Assembly (NCBI RefSeq): GCF_947495315.1
Contig: NZ_CANLYD010000024.1
Coordinates: forward strand, 25,647-89,646
DNA length: 64,000 bases
Direction of reading: 5' to 3'
DNA from: an uncultured Aquimarina sp.
Lineage (GTDB): Bacteria > Bacteroidota > Bacteroidia > Flavobacteriales > Flavobacteriaceae
Shown here: in pieces, positions 43,211 to 51,660 of the stretch
Layout of the letters: each line of letters begins with the position of its first letter
How positions within the stretch are numbered: position 1 is the stretch's first letter
Program-made: the position numbers and the translations under genes
The notes under the pieces: model-generated
The model's database searches: none
What the model was told of the DNA's origin: nothing
Seen by the model: only the letters and a program-made list of their open reading frames with translations

Positions 43211-43765
43211 ATGAAAACAAAAACATTCAATCAAATACTAGCAATCTTAATTGCTGTATTTCTGACAAATATGTATTCGGGTCAAGCCCAAAAAAAGCAA
43301 ACCGAAACAAATAGTGAGGCTATTTCAATAAATGAAAGAAAACAAGAAAAAATAGTTCAAGATCTATTGAAAGCCTTCAATCTAGGTACCGAAAACGTAC
43401 TCGAGCTTTTTGATGAAGAAGCCATTATCGAATATCCATATGCCTATTCGTTAGGTACGCCTTCTTCTTTGAATAAAACACAGTATGGCAATTATTTAAA
43501 AGGTGCTCTGGCAAATATGCCGGATATAGCATTCTCACAAGTGAAAAGTTATATGGCAGAAAACCATATTGTATGGGCAGAATTTCATGGGGAGGTGATT
43601 ATTCCATCGACAAATCAATTATATAAACAAGACTATGTCGCCCGGATCACGCTAAAAAAGGGAAAAATCATCCACTATAAAGAGTACTGGAACCCTATGG
43701 CAGTATCCGCTATGGGAGACCATAAAGAAGTTAATAAAATGTTTAATGATAAATCAAAACAATAA
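43211..43765 (+). CDS. Secreted SnoaL/PhzA-PhzB-like protein
   Basis: 184 residues with a signal peptide (ILAILIAVFLTNMYSGQAQ). The mature part is an NTF2-like fold (VQDLLKAFNLGTENVLELFDEEAIIEYPYAYSLGTP, then VWAEFHGEVIIP and ARITLKKGKIIHYKEYWNPMAV), closest in pattern to PhzA/PhzB-like proteins. Export of such a protein is unusual. It is followed 4 bp later by an NmrA-type gene and controlled, probably, by the divergent HxlR protein. Confidence 0.78.
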   Translation: MKTKTFNQILAILIAVFLTNMYSGQAQKKQTETNSEAISINERKQEKIVQDLLKAFNLGTENVLELFDEEAIIEYPYAYSLGTPSSLNKTQYGNYLKGALANMPDIAFSQVKSYMAENHIVWAEFHGEVIIPSTNQLYKQDYVARITLKKGKIIHYKEYWNPMAVSAMGDHKEVNKMFNDKSKQ

Positions 43766-43769
43766 AATT

Positions 43770-44645
43770 ATGAAAATAGTAATCGGGGCAGCCGCAGGTA
43801 ATATAGGCAGCCGTATCGCCAAAAGAGTAGCAGCAGCAAATCATTCTGTTGTATTGTTAGGAAACAAGCTAGACTCTTTACAAAATTTGAATATCCCAAA
43901 TTCATCTTCATGCGAAGTGGATATGAGTGACGTAGAACAGGTAGTTGCGCATACAAAAGGGGCAGATGCTTTTTTCTGGCTTGTGCCACCAGCACTTGGG
44001 GTATCAAGTTTGAAAGAATGGTATGATGACATTATCGCTGCTGGGGTAGCTACCATTAAAGAAAATAATATCCCTCGTGTGGTTGCTATCTCTTCCTTAG
44101 GAGCTGGAGCTTCCAATAACCTAGGCACTGTAACTTATGTAGGGAATTTAGAAAAAGCTTTCAAAGAAGTAGCATCGAATGTGGTTTTCTTAAGACCTGG
44201 ATATTTTATGGAAAACTTCTTGTTACAAAAGAATGACATCCTTAAAAATGGTTATTTTTCATTTCCGTATGCCACGGATCATGACATTCCTTTTGTTAGT
44301 GCTGACGATATCGGAGATGTAGCAGCAGAATACCTTATGGACTCTAGTTGGGCAGGGCAATGGACCAGAAACATTATGGGACCAAGCAATATTACTCTTA
44401 AGGAAGCGGCAGATATCTTCTCTGCTGAGTTACAGCAAGAGATTGTGTATAAGCAAGTGACTTATGACGATATAAAAAATCAATTTGCTCAATTTGGTGC
44501 GAATGATACTGTCCAAAAAGAATTGGTTGACCTCTATATGGCTTTAGGAGATCCTAACGGTGCCTATGCGACACCTCGAACATTCGAAGCGCACACACCA
44601 ACAACTCTTGAATATGTAATCCAAAATAAGTTTATTTCAAAATAA
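43770..44645 (+). CDS. NmrA-type NAD(P)-binding oxidoreductase
   Basis: 292 residues from ATG 43770; an earlier ATG at 43746 would overlap the previous gene. Motifs: IVIGAAAGNIGSRIAKRVAAANH (cofactor site), DAFFWLVPPALG, VVAISSLGAG and VVFLRPGYFMENFL. It belongs to the atypical short-chain dehydrogenases (NmrA/azoreductase-like). With the secreted NTF2-like gene 4 bp upstream it forms a two-gene operon that ends in a strong terminator. Confidence 0.84.
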   Translation: MKIVIGAAAGNIGSRIAKRVAAANHSVVLLGNKLDSLQNLNIPNSSSCEVDMSDVEQVVAHTKGADAFFWLVPPALGVSSLKEWYDDIIAAGVATIKENNIPRVVAISSLGAGASNNLGTVTYVGNLEKAFKEVASNVVFLRPGYFMENFLLQKNDILKNGYFSFPYATDHDIPFVSADDIGDVAAEYLMDSSWAGQWTRNIMGPSNITLKEAADIFSAELQQEIVYKQVTYDDIKNQFAQFGANDTVQKELVDLYMALGDPNGAYATPRTFEAHTPTTLEYVIQNKFISK

Positions 44646-44679
44646 AAAATGATCATAAAAGTAGATTTAAAAAAGTTAT

Positions 44680-44729
44680 AATGAACCAAAAGAAAGTTCT
44701 ACTAATTTTCCTTTGGTTCATTTTCTTTT
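44680..44729 (+). terminator. Rho-independent terminator
   Basis: 44680-44695 pairs with 44707-44722 in 15 of 16 places, followed by a T-rich tail (TTTTCTTTT). Confidence 0.82.
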
Positions 44730-44767
44730 GCTAAATTGTTTCTAGCTAATTATAAAAACATACACAA

Positions 44768-45532
44768 ATGTCAATTACCAAAGAGTCCGAACTAATCGGA
44801 ATGAAAAAAATTAGTGAGGTTGTTGGAACTACGCTAAAGCTGATGAGAGAATACGCCAAAATTGGGATGTCAACCAAAGAATTAGATGAATATGGAGGCA
44901 ATATTTTAAAAAGTTATGGCGCTAAATCTGCACCTTACCAAACTTATGGATTCCCTGGTTATTCTTGTATAAGCGTAAATGAAGAAGCGGCTCACGGAAT
45001 ACCATCAGAGAAAAAAATATTAAAGGAAGGCGATTTAATTAATATTGATGTATCAGCAGAACTAAATGGTTTTTGGTCCGATAATGGAGGTTCTTTTATA
45101 CTCGGAAAAGACATCAACAATCACCAACCTCTTGTTGATGCGTCAAAACAAATTTTATACAAAGCTATTCATAGAATTAAGGGAGGAGTTAAGATTTCGG
45201 AAATTGGTTATTTGATAGAAACTGAAGCTAAAAAATCAGGATTTAAAGTAATTAAAAATTTAGCAGGTCATGGAGTTGGTAGAAGTTTACACGAAGAGCC
45301 CGAAAATATTCTTAATTACAGAGTAAGAACTAATCAAAAAAGATTTAAAAAAAATACAACTGTCGCCATTGAAACTTTTATTTCAACAAATTCGACTATA
45401 GCTATTGAATTAAATGACGGGTGGACTTTGGTCGGAAACAAAGGCGGATATATAACACAACATGAACATACCATTCTTGTAACAGATAGTACCCCTTTAA
45501 TTCTCACAGAATCTAATGGGATTTGGAATTAA
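44768..45532 (+). CDS. map: Type I methionine aminopeptidase, second-copy type
   Basis: 254 residues. It removes the initiator Met from new proteins. All metal ligands are present: Asp94 and Asp105 (INIDVSAELNGFWSDNGGSF), His168 (AGHGVGRSLHEEP), Glu202 (AIETF) and Glu233 (QHEHTILV), plus His76 (AAHGIPS). The ETF segment replaces the usual EP, suggesting an accessory rather than the housekeeping enzyme, which in Bacteroidota normally sits in the ribosomal-protein operon. It is a single gene between terminator and Crp/Fnr gene. Confidence 0.85.
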   Translation: MSITKESELIGMKKISEVVGTTLKLMREYAKIGMSTKELDEYGGNILKSYGAKSAPYQTYGFPGYSCISVNEEAAHGIPSEKKILKEGDLINIDVSAELNGFWSDNGGSFILGKDINNHQPLVDASKQILYKAIHRIKGGVKISEIGYLIETEAKKSGFKVIKNLAGHGVGRSLHEEPENILNYRVRTNQKRFKKNTTVAIETFISTNSTIAIELNDGWTLVGNKGGYITQHEHTILVTDSTPLILTESNGIWN

Positions 45533-45626
45533 AAAAAGGATTACACCATAAAAAGCCAGTACATAGTAAAGAACTGGGTTAATTCTTGAATGTTAATTTC
45601 ACAAACTCTCCGTATTATGAGGCAGA

Positions 45627-45664
45627 GTATATACATTAATATGGTAATTTTATAATGTATATAC
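45627..45664. promoter_or_regulatory. 12-bp inverted repeat before the Crp/Fnr gene
   Basis: GTATATACATTA (45627-45638) is exactly mirrored by TAATGTATATAC (45653-45664) over 14 nt. It covers the first possible ATG (45655), which makes the later start at 45706 more likely. A probable operator. Confidence 0.5.
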
Positions 45665-45705
45665 ATCAATTAAAACACAACATCCCAAATTCGAGTTTCT
45701 ATTTA

Positions 45706-46269
45706 ATGAAGGAAAAGTTAAAAGAACATATTGAAAAATTAATCCCTCTTACTGATGATGAGTTCTTGTTTGTTTTATCACATTTCTCATTTGAAAAGTA
45801 TAAAAAAAATGATTTCCTTATTCAACAAGGAGAATCTGTAAAGCATTGCTATTTTGTGGTTTCTGGACTTCTTAAATTAGTGTATGATGACAAAGATGGG
45901 AAACAGCATATCGTCTCATTTGCAATGGAAGACTGGTGGGAAAGTGATTTTTCGGCTTACTTTACACAAACTAAAGCAAAAATGTCATTACAGTGTATAG
46001 AAAACACTTCTGTATTTTCCCTAAGCCTTAAAAATTACGAAAAGCTATCAACAGAATTGCCCAAAATAGAGCGTTTCTTTCTCAAAAAATCCAACGCTGG
46101 ACATATTGCTTCACAAAATAGAATAATATCTTTTCTAACATCGAATGCAAAAGAAAGGTATGAACAACTTCTTAAACAGTATCCATTACTATTTCAACGA
46201 GTTCCCAAAACGCTCATAGCTTCTTACTTAGGTGTATCACGCGAGACTCTTAGTCGACTTTCTTTCTAG
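45706..46269 (+). CDS. Crp/Fnr family transcriptional regulator
   Basis: 187 residues from ATG 45706 (MKEKLKEHIEKLIPLT, the usual start of this family in Bacteroidota); an ATG at 45655 lies inside an inverted repeat. The cyclic-nucleotide-type beta barrel (FLIQQGESVKHCYFVVSGLLKLVYDDKDGKQHIVSF) leads by a long helix to a C-terminal helix-turn-helix (VPKTLIASYLGVSRETLSRL). The end is short, stopping just after the recognition helix. No iron-sulfur Cys set is seen. It may act at the GTGA/TCAC site at 46293, in front of the RidA-like gene. Confidence 0.85.
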   Translation: MKEKLKEHIEKLIPLTDDEFLFVLSHFSFEKYKKNDFLIQQGESVKHCYFVVSGLLKLVYDDKDGKQHIVSFAMEDWWESDFSAYFTQTKAKMSLQCIENTSVFSLSLKNYEKLSTELPKIERFFLKKSNAGHIASQNRIISFLTSNAKERYEQLLKQYPLLFQRVPKTLIASYLGVSRETLSRLSF

Positions 46270-46292
46270 TCTTTTTTACCTTTTTTATAATC

Positions 46293-46306
46293 GTGATGTA
46301 TGTCAC
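46293..46306. promoter_or_regulatory. Crp/Fnr-type binding site
   Basis: GTGA (46293-46296), 6 nt, TCAC (46303-46306) is the core of the Crp consensus. It lies 55 bp before the RidA-like start and 23 bp after the Crp/Fnr gene stop. Confidence 0.5.
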
Positions 46307-46360
46307 ACGACAATGGCACTCTTATTTTCATATTTGTAATGGAATAATAGTGCAACAATT

Positions 46361-46831
46361 ATGAGAAACAAAACAAAAATTTTAGCTGTACTATTAGTAA
46401 CCGCTATGTCAACATTAGTACAAAATAAAAAAGAAGAACAAATGGAAAGACGAGTAATAAACCCTTGGAAATGGCAAGATGAAAGAAGTTATGTACAAGC
46501 CGTAGAAGTAAGAAAACCTGAAGGAACGCTCTATGTTTCAGGACAAACAGCAATAGATGCTGATGGAAATTCAAGCACAGCGGATATGAAAACACAATTA
46601 GTTCAGACTCTTCAAAATTTAGAACAAGTGATTAACGAAGCTGGCTACGATTGTAAAAACATTGTACGGTTAAATGTCTATACTATTTCGACTGCCGAGC
46701 TTTGGTCTCATTTTGATATATTCCAAGATTGGATAAAAAAACATGAAATGAAACAAACTAGTACTGTACTTGAAGTAAAAAGCCTGTTTGAAACCTTAAA
46801 AGTGGAATTAGAGGCTACCGTGGTGAAGTAG
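46361..46831 (+). CDS. RidA/YjgF family protein
   Basis: 156 residues from ATG 46361, or 129 from ATG 46442. The longer form adds a hydrophobic start (ILAVLLVTAMSTLVQ) that could be a weak signal; the Rid fold begins at INPWKWQDE. Motifs: LYVSGQTAIDADGN, MKTQLVQTLQNLEQVINEAGYDCKNIVRLNVYT and KSLFETLKVELEATVV. The Arg that RidA needs for imine deaminase activity is not seen at the usual place (LEATVV where active forms have IE.A), so activity is doubtful. Probably regulated by the Crp/Fnr protein encoded upstream. Confidence 0.8.
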   Translation: MRNKTKILAVLLVTAMSTLVQNKKEEQMERRVINPWKWQDERSYVQAVEVRKPEGTLYVSGQTAIDADGNSSTADMKTQLVQTLQNLEQVINEAGYDCKNIVRLNVYTISTAELWSHFDIFQDWIKKHEMKQTSTVLEVKSLFETLKVELEATVVK

Positions 46832-46960
46832 TACTTCCGGATAAAAAAACGAGGATTTTAGAGGATACCTTAATAATCTTTTATTCAATAAATTTTGTGG
46901 TTAAAAGATATCATTCTAAATGTCCCTCTTAAAAAAAGCAAAATATTGTGCCTCAAACAA

Positions 46961-46988
46961 AAAAGCCTAGATTTTCATCTAGGCTTTT
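46961..46988 (-). terminator. Terminator of the tRNA-Leu remnant
   Basis: A 12-bp perfect stem (46961-46972 with 46977-46988), 4-nt loop, with a U-run on the minus strand. It sits 5 bp past the 3' end of the tRNA remnant. Confidence 0.82.
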
Positions 46989-46992
46989 ATCG

Positions 46993-47047
46993 TACTCAAG
47001 GCGGGAATCGAACCCGCACGTCTTGCGACATTGGATTTTGAATCCAA
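46993..47047 (-). tRNA. 3' half of tRNA-Leu(CAA), an integration boundary (att site)
   Basis: On the minus strand, from 47047 to 46993: the anticodon arm TTGGA/TCCAA with loop TTCAAAA (anticodon CAA), a long variable arm with GTC/GAC stem typical of leucine tRNAs, the T arm GCGGG/CCCGC with TTCGATT loop, and the 3' acceptor strand CTTGAGT plus A. The D arm and 5' acceptor strand are missing; sequence right of 47047 is unrelated. CCA is not encoded. This is what remains at one border when an element inserts into a tRNA gene. Confidence 0.8.
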
Positions 47048-47159
47048 GTTTTTGCATGCTCAAAAAAACCGAAAAACACCATAATACCCCATCAATACTA
47101 ATAAAATCAATACTCACCAAATATTTATAAAATCGTAAAAAACCAAGAAAAACCATAAA

Positions 47160-47180
47160 ATGTTGAAACTATGTTGAAAC
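47160..47180. repeat. Tandem ATGTTGAAAC repeats next to the integrase
   Basis: ATGTTGAAAC occurs at 47160-47169 and 47171-47180, between the tRNA remnant and the integrase. They could be arm sites for the integrase or sites of autoregulation. Confidence 0.4.
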
Positions 47181-47189
47181 CAGATTGAT

Positions 47190-47197
47190 TATATTTG
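47190..47197 (+). promoter_or_regulatory. -7 box of the integrase gene
   Basis: TATATTTG matches TAnnTTTG, 24 bp before the ATG. TTG triplets in the preceding repeats are at 13 and 24 nt, neither ideal. Confidence 0.45.
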
Positions 47198-47220
47198 TAT
47201 TCTAAAAGCAAAATATCGGT

Positions 47221-48450
47221 ATGGCAACTACCAAATTAATGTTATATAAAGGCAAGAAAAAAGAGGATGGAACTTACCTCCTATCTCTTAGAATTACTCA
47301 CAATAGAAAAGCTAGTTATCTATTCTTTGATTGGTTGGCAGAAAAACATTGGGATGGCAATCAAATGCGTGTAAAAAAATCACATCCTAATTCACAACGC
47401 TTAAATCATCGTATTATAAAGAAACTGGCAGAGGCTAATGATCTTATCCTAGAATTTGAAACCAAACAAAAATCATTCACTGCTGCAGATATTGTTAATG
47501 GACTTAAAGATGGAAGAAAGGACAGCTCATTTTTTAAACTAGCGGAACAATACATCACTGAACTTAAAGCACAAGGAAAATTCAATAGAGCAAACCCCGA
47601 TGGGAGTAGAATAAAACTATTTAGAGAGTTTCTTAAAGGTTCAGACATCCAATTTCATGAAATCGATACTGCGCTTTTAAAACGTTTTAAAACCTACATA
47701 CTGACCAAAACTAATCAAAGAGGCGCAACTTCTGCGGAGCGATCAGTTATGAATGCGTATGTAGTAATACGAACCTTATTCAACCGAGCAATTACTGAAG
47801 ACAGAGCTGATCAAAAAGATTATCCTTTTGGAAAAAACAAAATCCAGATCAAGTTTCCCGAAACTGTAAAAGTAGGATTAGATGAAAAGGAGATTTCTGA
47901 TATTGAATCATTAGAATTAGAACACTACTCCCCTATTTGGCATACCCGAAATGTATTTCTATTCTCTTTTTACCTAGCAGGTATTAGAATTTCCGATGTA
48001 CTTAATGTTAGATGGTCAGATATCCAGGATGATCGAATTATATATCGAATGAACAAGAACAATAAAGTAGATTCTTTAAAATTATCGGATAAAGTAAAGT
48101 CAATAATCAATTATTATCGTCACGATAAAAAAAGCAAACACGATTACATTTTTCCTGAACTAAAAAAAGCAAACCAAAAAGACCCTAAAGACATCAATGC
48201 CAAGGTTAAAACCGCTGTTAAAAAGTTTAATAAATATCTAAAAGAAATTGCAAGACAAGCAGAAATTGATAAAAAAGTAACTACTCATATTGCACGGCAT
48301 TCATTTGGTAATATTGCTGGTGATAAAATATCCCCACAGATGTTACAAAAACTATATAGACATTCTCACTTAACAACTACCATTGGTTATCAAGGTAATT
48401 TTATTCATAAGGATACTGATGAAGCTTTGGATAGTGTTATTAATTTTTAA
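47221..48450 (+). CDS. Tyrosine-type site-specific integrase
   Basis: 409 residues. An N-terminal arm-binding domain (about 1-95, LMLYKGKKKEDGTYLLSLRI), a SAM-like core-binding domain (about 100-200) and a catalytic domain (about 225-405) are present. Catalytic residues: Arg256 (AGIRISD), the H-x-x-R pair His356/Arg359 (HIARH), His381 in the YRHSHL segment and the nucleophile Tyr390 (TTTIGY). It would insert and excise a circular element by recombination at the tRNA-Leu 3' end, 170 bp to its left. Intact and probably functional. It marks the left end of the island. Confidence 0.9.
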   Translation: MATTKLMLYKGKKKEDGTYLLSLRITHNRKASYLFFDWLAEKHWDGNQMRVKKSHPNSQRLNHRIIKKLAEANDLILEFETKQKSFTAADIVNGLKDGRKDSSFFKLAEQYITELKAQGKFNRANPDGSRIKLFREFLKGSDIQFHEIDTALLKRFKTYILTKTNQRGATSAERSVMNAYVVIRTLFNRAITEDRADQKDYPFGKNKIQIKFPETVKVGLDEKEISDIESLELEHYSPIWHTRNVFLFSFYLAGIRISDVLNVRWSDIQDDRIIYRMNKNNKVDSLKLSDKVKSIINYYRHDKKSKHDYIFPELKKANQKDPKDINAKVKTAVKKFNKYLKEIARQAEIDKKVTTHIARHSFGNIAGDKISPQMLQKLYRHSHLTTTIGYQGNFIHKDTDEALDSVINF

Positions 48451-48536
48451 AAATGCTAATCACAACCAGAGATTTTATTCTTTAGACTTGTTATTTGGTA
48501 CAATAACACCTTTAAAAACGTAACTTATTCTTTTAA

Positions 48537-49727
48537 ATGGACCTGAAAAAAAGCCTAGAAAATAAACTTGAAGAAATAGCTAACTTCTTATTAAATCATA
48601 AAGATTATAATATAGAGATTGGTGCATTAACCGGAATTTCTGGAAATGCCCTGTTCCATTTTTATTATGCCAATTATAAAGATGATGACAGACATCGAGA
48701 AAAAGGAGCTGAGATTATATCAAAAGTTTTTAGCAGAATTGAACAAGGATATACTTATCCTACTTTTTGCGATGGGATCGCTGGTGCATGTTGGGTTTTG
48801 GAATTATTAAAAGAAGAAAAATTCATTGAGCTAGAAGAAGATATTATTACAGAAGATTTAGATGAATATCTGTTTAACAAAATGAAAGGTTTTATAACTA
48901 ATAATAATTTTGATTTTCTTCATGACGCGATCGGTATAGGATATTATTTTCTTAAAAGATATGAAAACATTCAAATTTCATCACTTCGGAATAGATATGA
49001 AAAATATCTCTTAGAATTATTGAATGCCATATCTCAAAATGCCATTAAAGAGAGAAATATTGTTAAATGGAAATCAGAAATAAGATCTGGAGATTTTAAA
49101 GCAGAAGGATATAATCTTGGGTTAGCGCACGGAATACCAAGTACCATGTTTTTTTTATCAAAATTAACACAACATCTGATATTTTTTGAACAGTGCTTTA
49201 AATTATTAGAACCAGCTTGTAAATACATTCTAAGTTGCCAGTATACTGATAAAAGCTTAACATCCTCTTTTCCAAATTGGATAGTAGAGAATCAACCAAC
49301 TTATTATAAATCCAGATTAGCCTGGTGCTATGGGGATTTGTGTATGGGAATTGCCTTATTACAAACGGCTAAAATGATACGAAACGAAACTTTCTATCAA
49401 AAAGCTATTGATTTACTTCTAAAAACAACTAAAAGAAAAGACTCTGTAGAAGTAGGAATAAAAGATCTAGGGTTATGCCACGGAACATTTAGTATAATAA
49501 ACATGTATAAACAGATTTATCAAATAAGTAATAACAATAATTTTAAAGATAGTATGGATTTTTGGCTAAAATCTTCTTTAGACTCTCTATCACCTTCTTT
49601 GGAAAAAATTAACTTTGGTGAAGAGAAAATGGATTTGTTGAATGGTTTATCTGGAATAGGATTAACAATTCTTTCTTATCTAAATAATGATCTCACTAAC
49701 TGGAAAGAAGCTTTGCTTATTAAATAA
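48537..49727 (+). CDS. lanC: LanC-type lanthionine cyclase
   Basis: 396 residues, the right length for LanC. It has the alpha/alpha-barrel repeats with GxxG motifs (TGISGN, DGIAGA, LAHGIPS, NGLSGIG) and the full zinc site: Cys263 (WCYGD), Cys314 and His315 (LCHGT). LanC couples Cys thiols to dehydrated Ser/Thr to form lanthionine rings. It is on the opposite strand to the candidate precursor (51661) and faces the esterase-family gene stop to stop, 8 bp apart. No LanB or LanM dehydratase is seen in the window, so it either works with a dehydratase elsewhere or has another role. Confidence 0.88.
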   Translation: MDLKKSLENKLEEIANFLLNHKDYNIEIGALTGISGNALFHFYYANYKDDDRHREKGAEIISKVFSRIEQGYTYPTFCDGIAGACWVLELLKEEKFIELEEDIITEDLDEYLFNKMKGFITNNNFDFLHDAIGIGYYFLKRYENIQISSLRNRYEKYLLELLNAISQNAIKERNIVKWKSEIRSGDFKAEGYNLGLAHGIPSTMFFLSKLTQHLIFFEQCFKLLEPACKYILSCQYTDKSLTSSFPNWIVENQPTYYKSRLAWCYGDLCMGIALLQTAKMIRNETFYQKAIDLLLKTTKRKDSVEVGIKDLGLCHGTFSIINMYKQIYQISNNNNFKDSMDFWLKSSLDSLSPSLEKINFGEEKMDLLNGLSGIGLTILSYLNNDLTNWKEALLIK

Positions 49728-49735
49728 AGCCTTTA

Positions 49736-51532
49736 TTATTTGCCTTTTTCTATTCGGTTTTGTATTTCTATTTCTCCATTAGGTGTTAAAACAGCACTAG
49801 AGGTCTCTTTAATAAAAATCATACCATCGAAATATTTATCTGGAATAATTTCCGAAATTGGAGAATATTTGCGTTCAAAAGTCCAAATAGAGCCAGCAGA
49901 GTGCATATCTAAATTTTTATTCAAAAAAGAATTTATGGCACCATTTTTTGGCTTTTGCTTAAAGTCTAGGAAAAACCTATCCTTTCGCGATTGCAAGAAA
50001 TACCAATCTAGATTCTCTTCATCTCTTGGATATATTCTAAAAGAACCTACTTTACCATATTTATACTTACTATCTTTTTCTATATAACTTCTAGCCTGAA
50101 AACTTCCCTGATATGTAGAAAAACCAATGGCGTAATATTTTGAATCTCCTAGATATTGCTTTAAAATACTTCCTAATGGTTTTTGACTACCATTAGTATA
50201 AGATTTTGGATCTTTATTAATATGACCATTATGCGCCCATATCATCATCTTGGCTTCTTGACCCTTTTTGTTCAGTTCTTCCAGAATAGTTTGCGCCATA
50301 AATTCATCTCGAATATTATAATCTACCTTATCTCTTAGTTTAAGATCACCAGCCTCAACACCTTGAATAACCTTTTTTAGATCTGAAATAACATTAAGGT
50401 ATTCTTGTTTTGAACTTTTATTAACTAATCTTATCTCATTAACAATAATATATGATAAGGTTCTGTATAATTGTTGTCTTTGGACAGATAAATCATTTTT
50501 ACTTTTAACAGTCCTAATACTGTGAAATAAAGAGTCTACATTAATATCTAACAAAGGGTTATCTTTAGAATCGCCTATAAAATCACTTATATTTCTATAT
50601 GCTATATCTAATCCATTGGTTTGTGTGTCAATACCAATGAATTTCACTTTTTTGGATTCCGGTACCGTTTTGTTGTAATCGTGCATCCATTCAATTAAAT
50701 CAACAATAGACTCAACATTCCAGATCCAAAATCCTTGAGCAGATAAAGCATCTCTGCTATTGCCTTTCCCATATAAAACATAATCATTTATGGGTTTACA
50801 ACCTATATAACTAGCCTCAAGACCAAAAAGAGTAAAACCCATTTCTTTGACCAAAAATTCAAACATTCGATGTTTCATTTGAAAAATCTCTTTGGCACCA
50901 TGACTGGTTTCGCCCATACCAACAACTTTCACATTCCGCAGAACAGGCTTCAGTTGAGAAAGATCTTCAAACCCTGTTTCAGCTTTTACACCTTTAAGGG
51001 TAATCGATTTATCACTGATCCAATTAATAACACTATCTTTTTGTGCTTTTCTGAGTTTTAAAAGTGTTTTATACTCTTTAGGAGAGAAAGTATTGAATTT
51101 CTCAACAATATAACTACCGTTGATACTATTAATAAAATTTTCCCGAGCAGAATCCTTTAACCATTTTGAAATATAAGGCGATACCTTAAAAGTATACATA
51201 CCACTCTTTTTAACAGGAAATTCAACGATCTCGAGACCATCTTCCCTATAATTATCTAAAAAAACTTGAATAGTATCTTTACTTGACGATAAAGCTAAAA
51301 CCTGAAGGTTAACATCTTTTTGTTGCAAATGTAGTTGTAGAAAATCACCCTTTTTAAGAGATAGATTATAAGAATGTTTTTCATCACCAATTAAAGTTTT
51401 TTCACCACCCTTTTGAAATGATAAATGAGAGTTTTGACTAAAATTTTTATAAGGAAATGCTAATACTAGTAAGCAAATAATCTTAAATCGAATTATTACA
51501 CAACAAACTTTTTTTGATTTTCTCAAGGACAT
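49736..51532 (-). CDS. Secreted erythromycin-esterase-family protein
   Basis: 598 residues from ATG 51532; a TTG at 51556 lies within a palindrome and is a less likely start. A signal segment (FKIICLLVLAFPYKNFSQ) precedes a beta-sandwich domain (about 30-155, VKKSGMYTFKV), then the EreA/ChaN-like hydrolase domain with GETSHG (about 207-212), MKHRMFEFLVKEMGF, FGLEAS and WAHNGHI. Real erythromycin esterases are cytoplasmic resistance enzymes; many Bacteroidota members are exported and have no known substrate. Its place beside LanC and a ribosomal peptide suggests that it acts on or protects against the peptide, but that is inference. Confidence 0.82.
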   Translation of the reverse strand: MSLRKSKKVCCVIIRFKIICLLVLAFPYKNFSQNSHLSFQKGGEKTLIGDEKHSYNLSLKKGDFLQLHLQQKDVNLQVLALSSSKDTIQVFLDNYREDGLEIVEFPVKKSGMYTFKVSPYISKWLKDSARENFINSINGSYIVEKFNTFSPKEYKTLLKLRKAQKDSVINWISDKSITLKGVKAETGFEDLSQLKPVLRNVKVVGMGETSHGAKEIFQMKHRMFEFLVKEMGFTLFGLEASYIGCKPINDYVLYGKGNSRDALSAQGFWIWNVESIVDLIEWMHDYNKTVPESKKVKFIGIDTQTNGLDIAYRNISDFIGDSKDNPLLDINVDSLFHSIRTVKSKNDLSVQRQQLYRTLSYIIVNEIRLVNKSSKQEYLNVISDLKKVIQGVEAGDLKLRDKVDYNIRDEFMAQTILEELNKKGQEAKMMIWAHNGHINKDPKSYTNGSQKPLGSILKQYLGDSKYYAIGFSTYQGSFQARSYIEKDSKYKYGKVGSFRIYPRDEENLDWYFLQSRKDRFFLDFKQKPKNGAINSFLNKNLDMHSAGSIWTFERKYSPISEIIPDKYFDGMIFIKETSSAVLTPNGEIEIQNRIEKGK

Positions 51533-51545
51533 AGGATAAGAAATA

Positions 51546-51570
51546 GTTGCTCTCAATAATTGAGAACAAC
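51546..51570. promoter_or_regulatory. 25-bp palindrome before the esterase-family gene
   Basis: GTTGCTCTCAAT is mirrored around base 51558 with one mismatch in 12 pairs. It lies 14 bp before the ATG, between the precursor gene and the esterase-family gene. It could be an operator or an attenuator that makes the small peptide gene better expressed than the next one. Confidence 0.5.
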
Positions 51571-51660
51571 TAAAATTATTTAATAGATATACTTTGAAAG
51601 GTTTTAAAATATTTTATTCGTTTTTATTGAAAATAATTATTCAACCTATTTAAATTATTG

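Noticed and set aside
46993..47047. Intact tRNA-Leu gene
   Set aside because: No D arm or matching 5' acceptor strand follows to the right of 47047.
46948..47156. Short frames of about 60 codons across 46948-47156 on both strands
   Set aside because: They overlap the tRNA-Leu remnant and its terminator and do not look like protein.
49736..51532. Macrolide resistance gene (ere)
   Set aside because: It is exported, has an extra N-terminal domain and sits in a peptide locus; family membership alone does not show macrolide hydrolysis.
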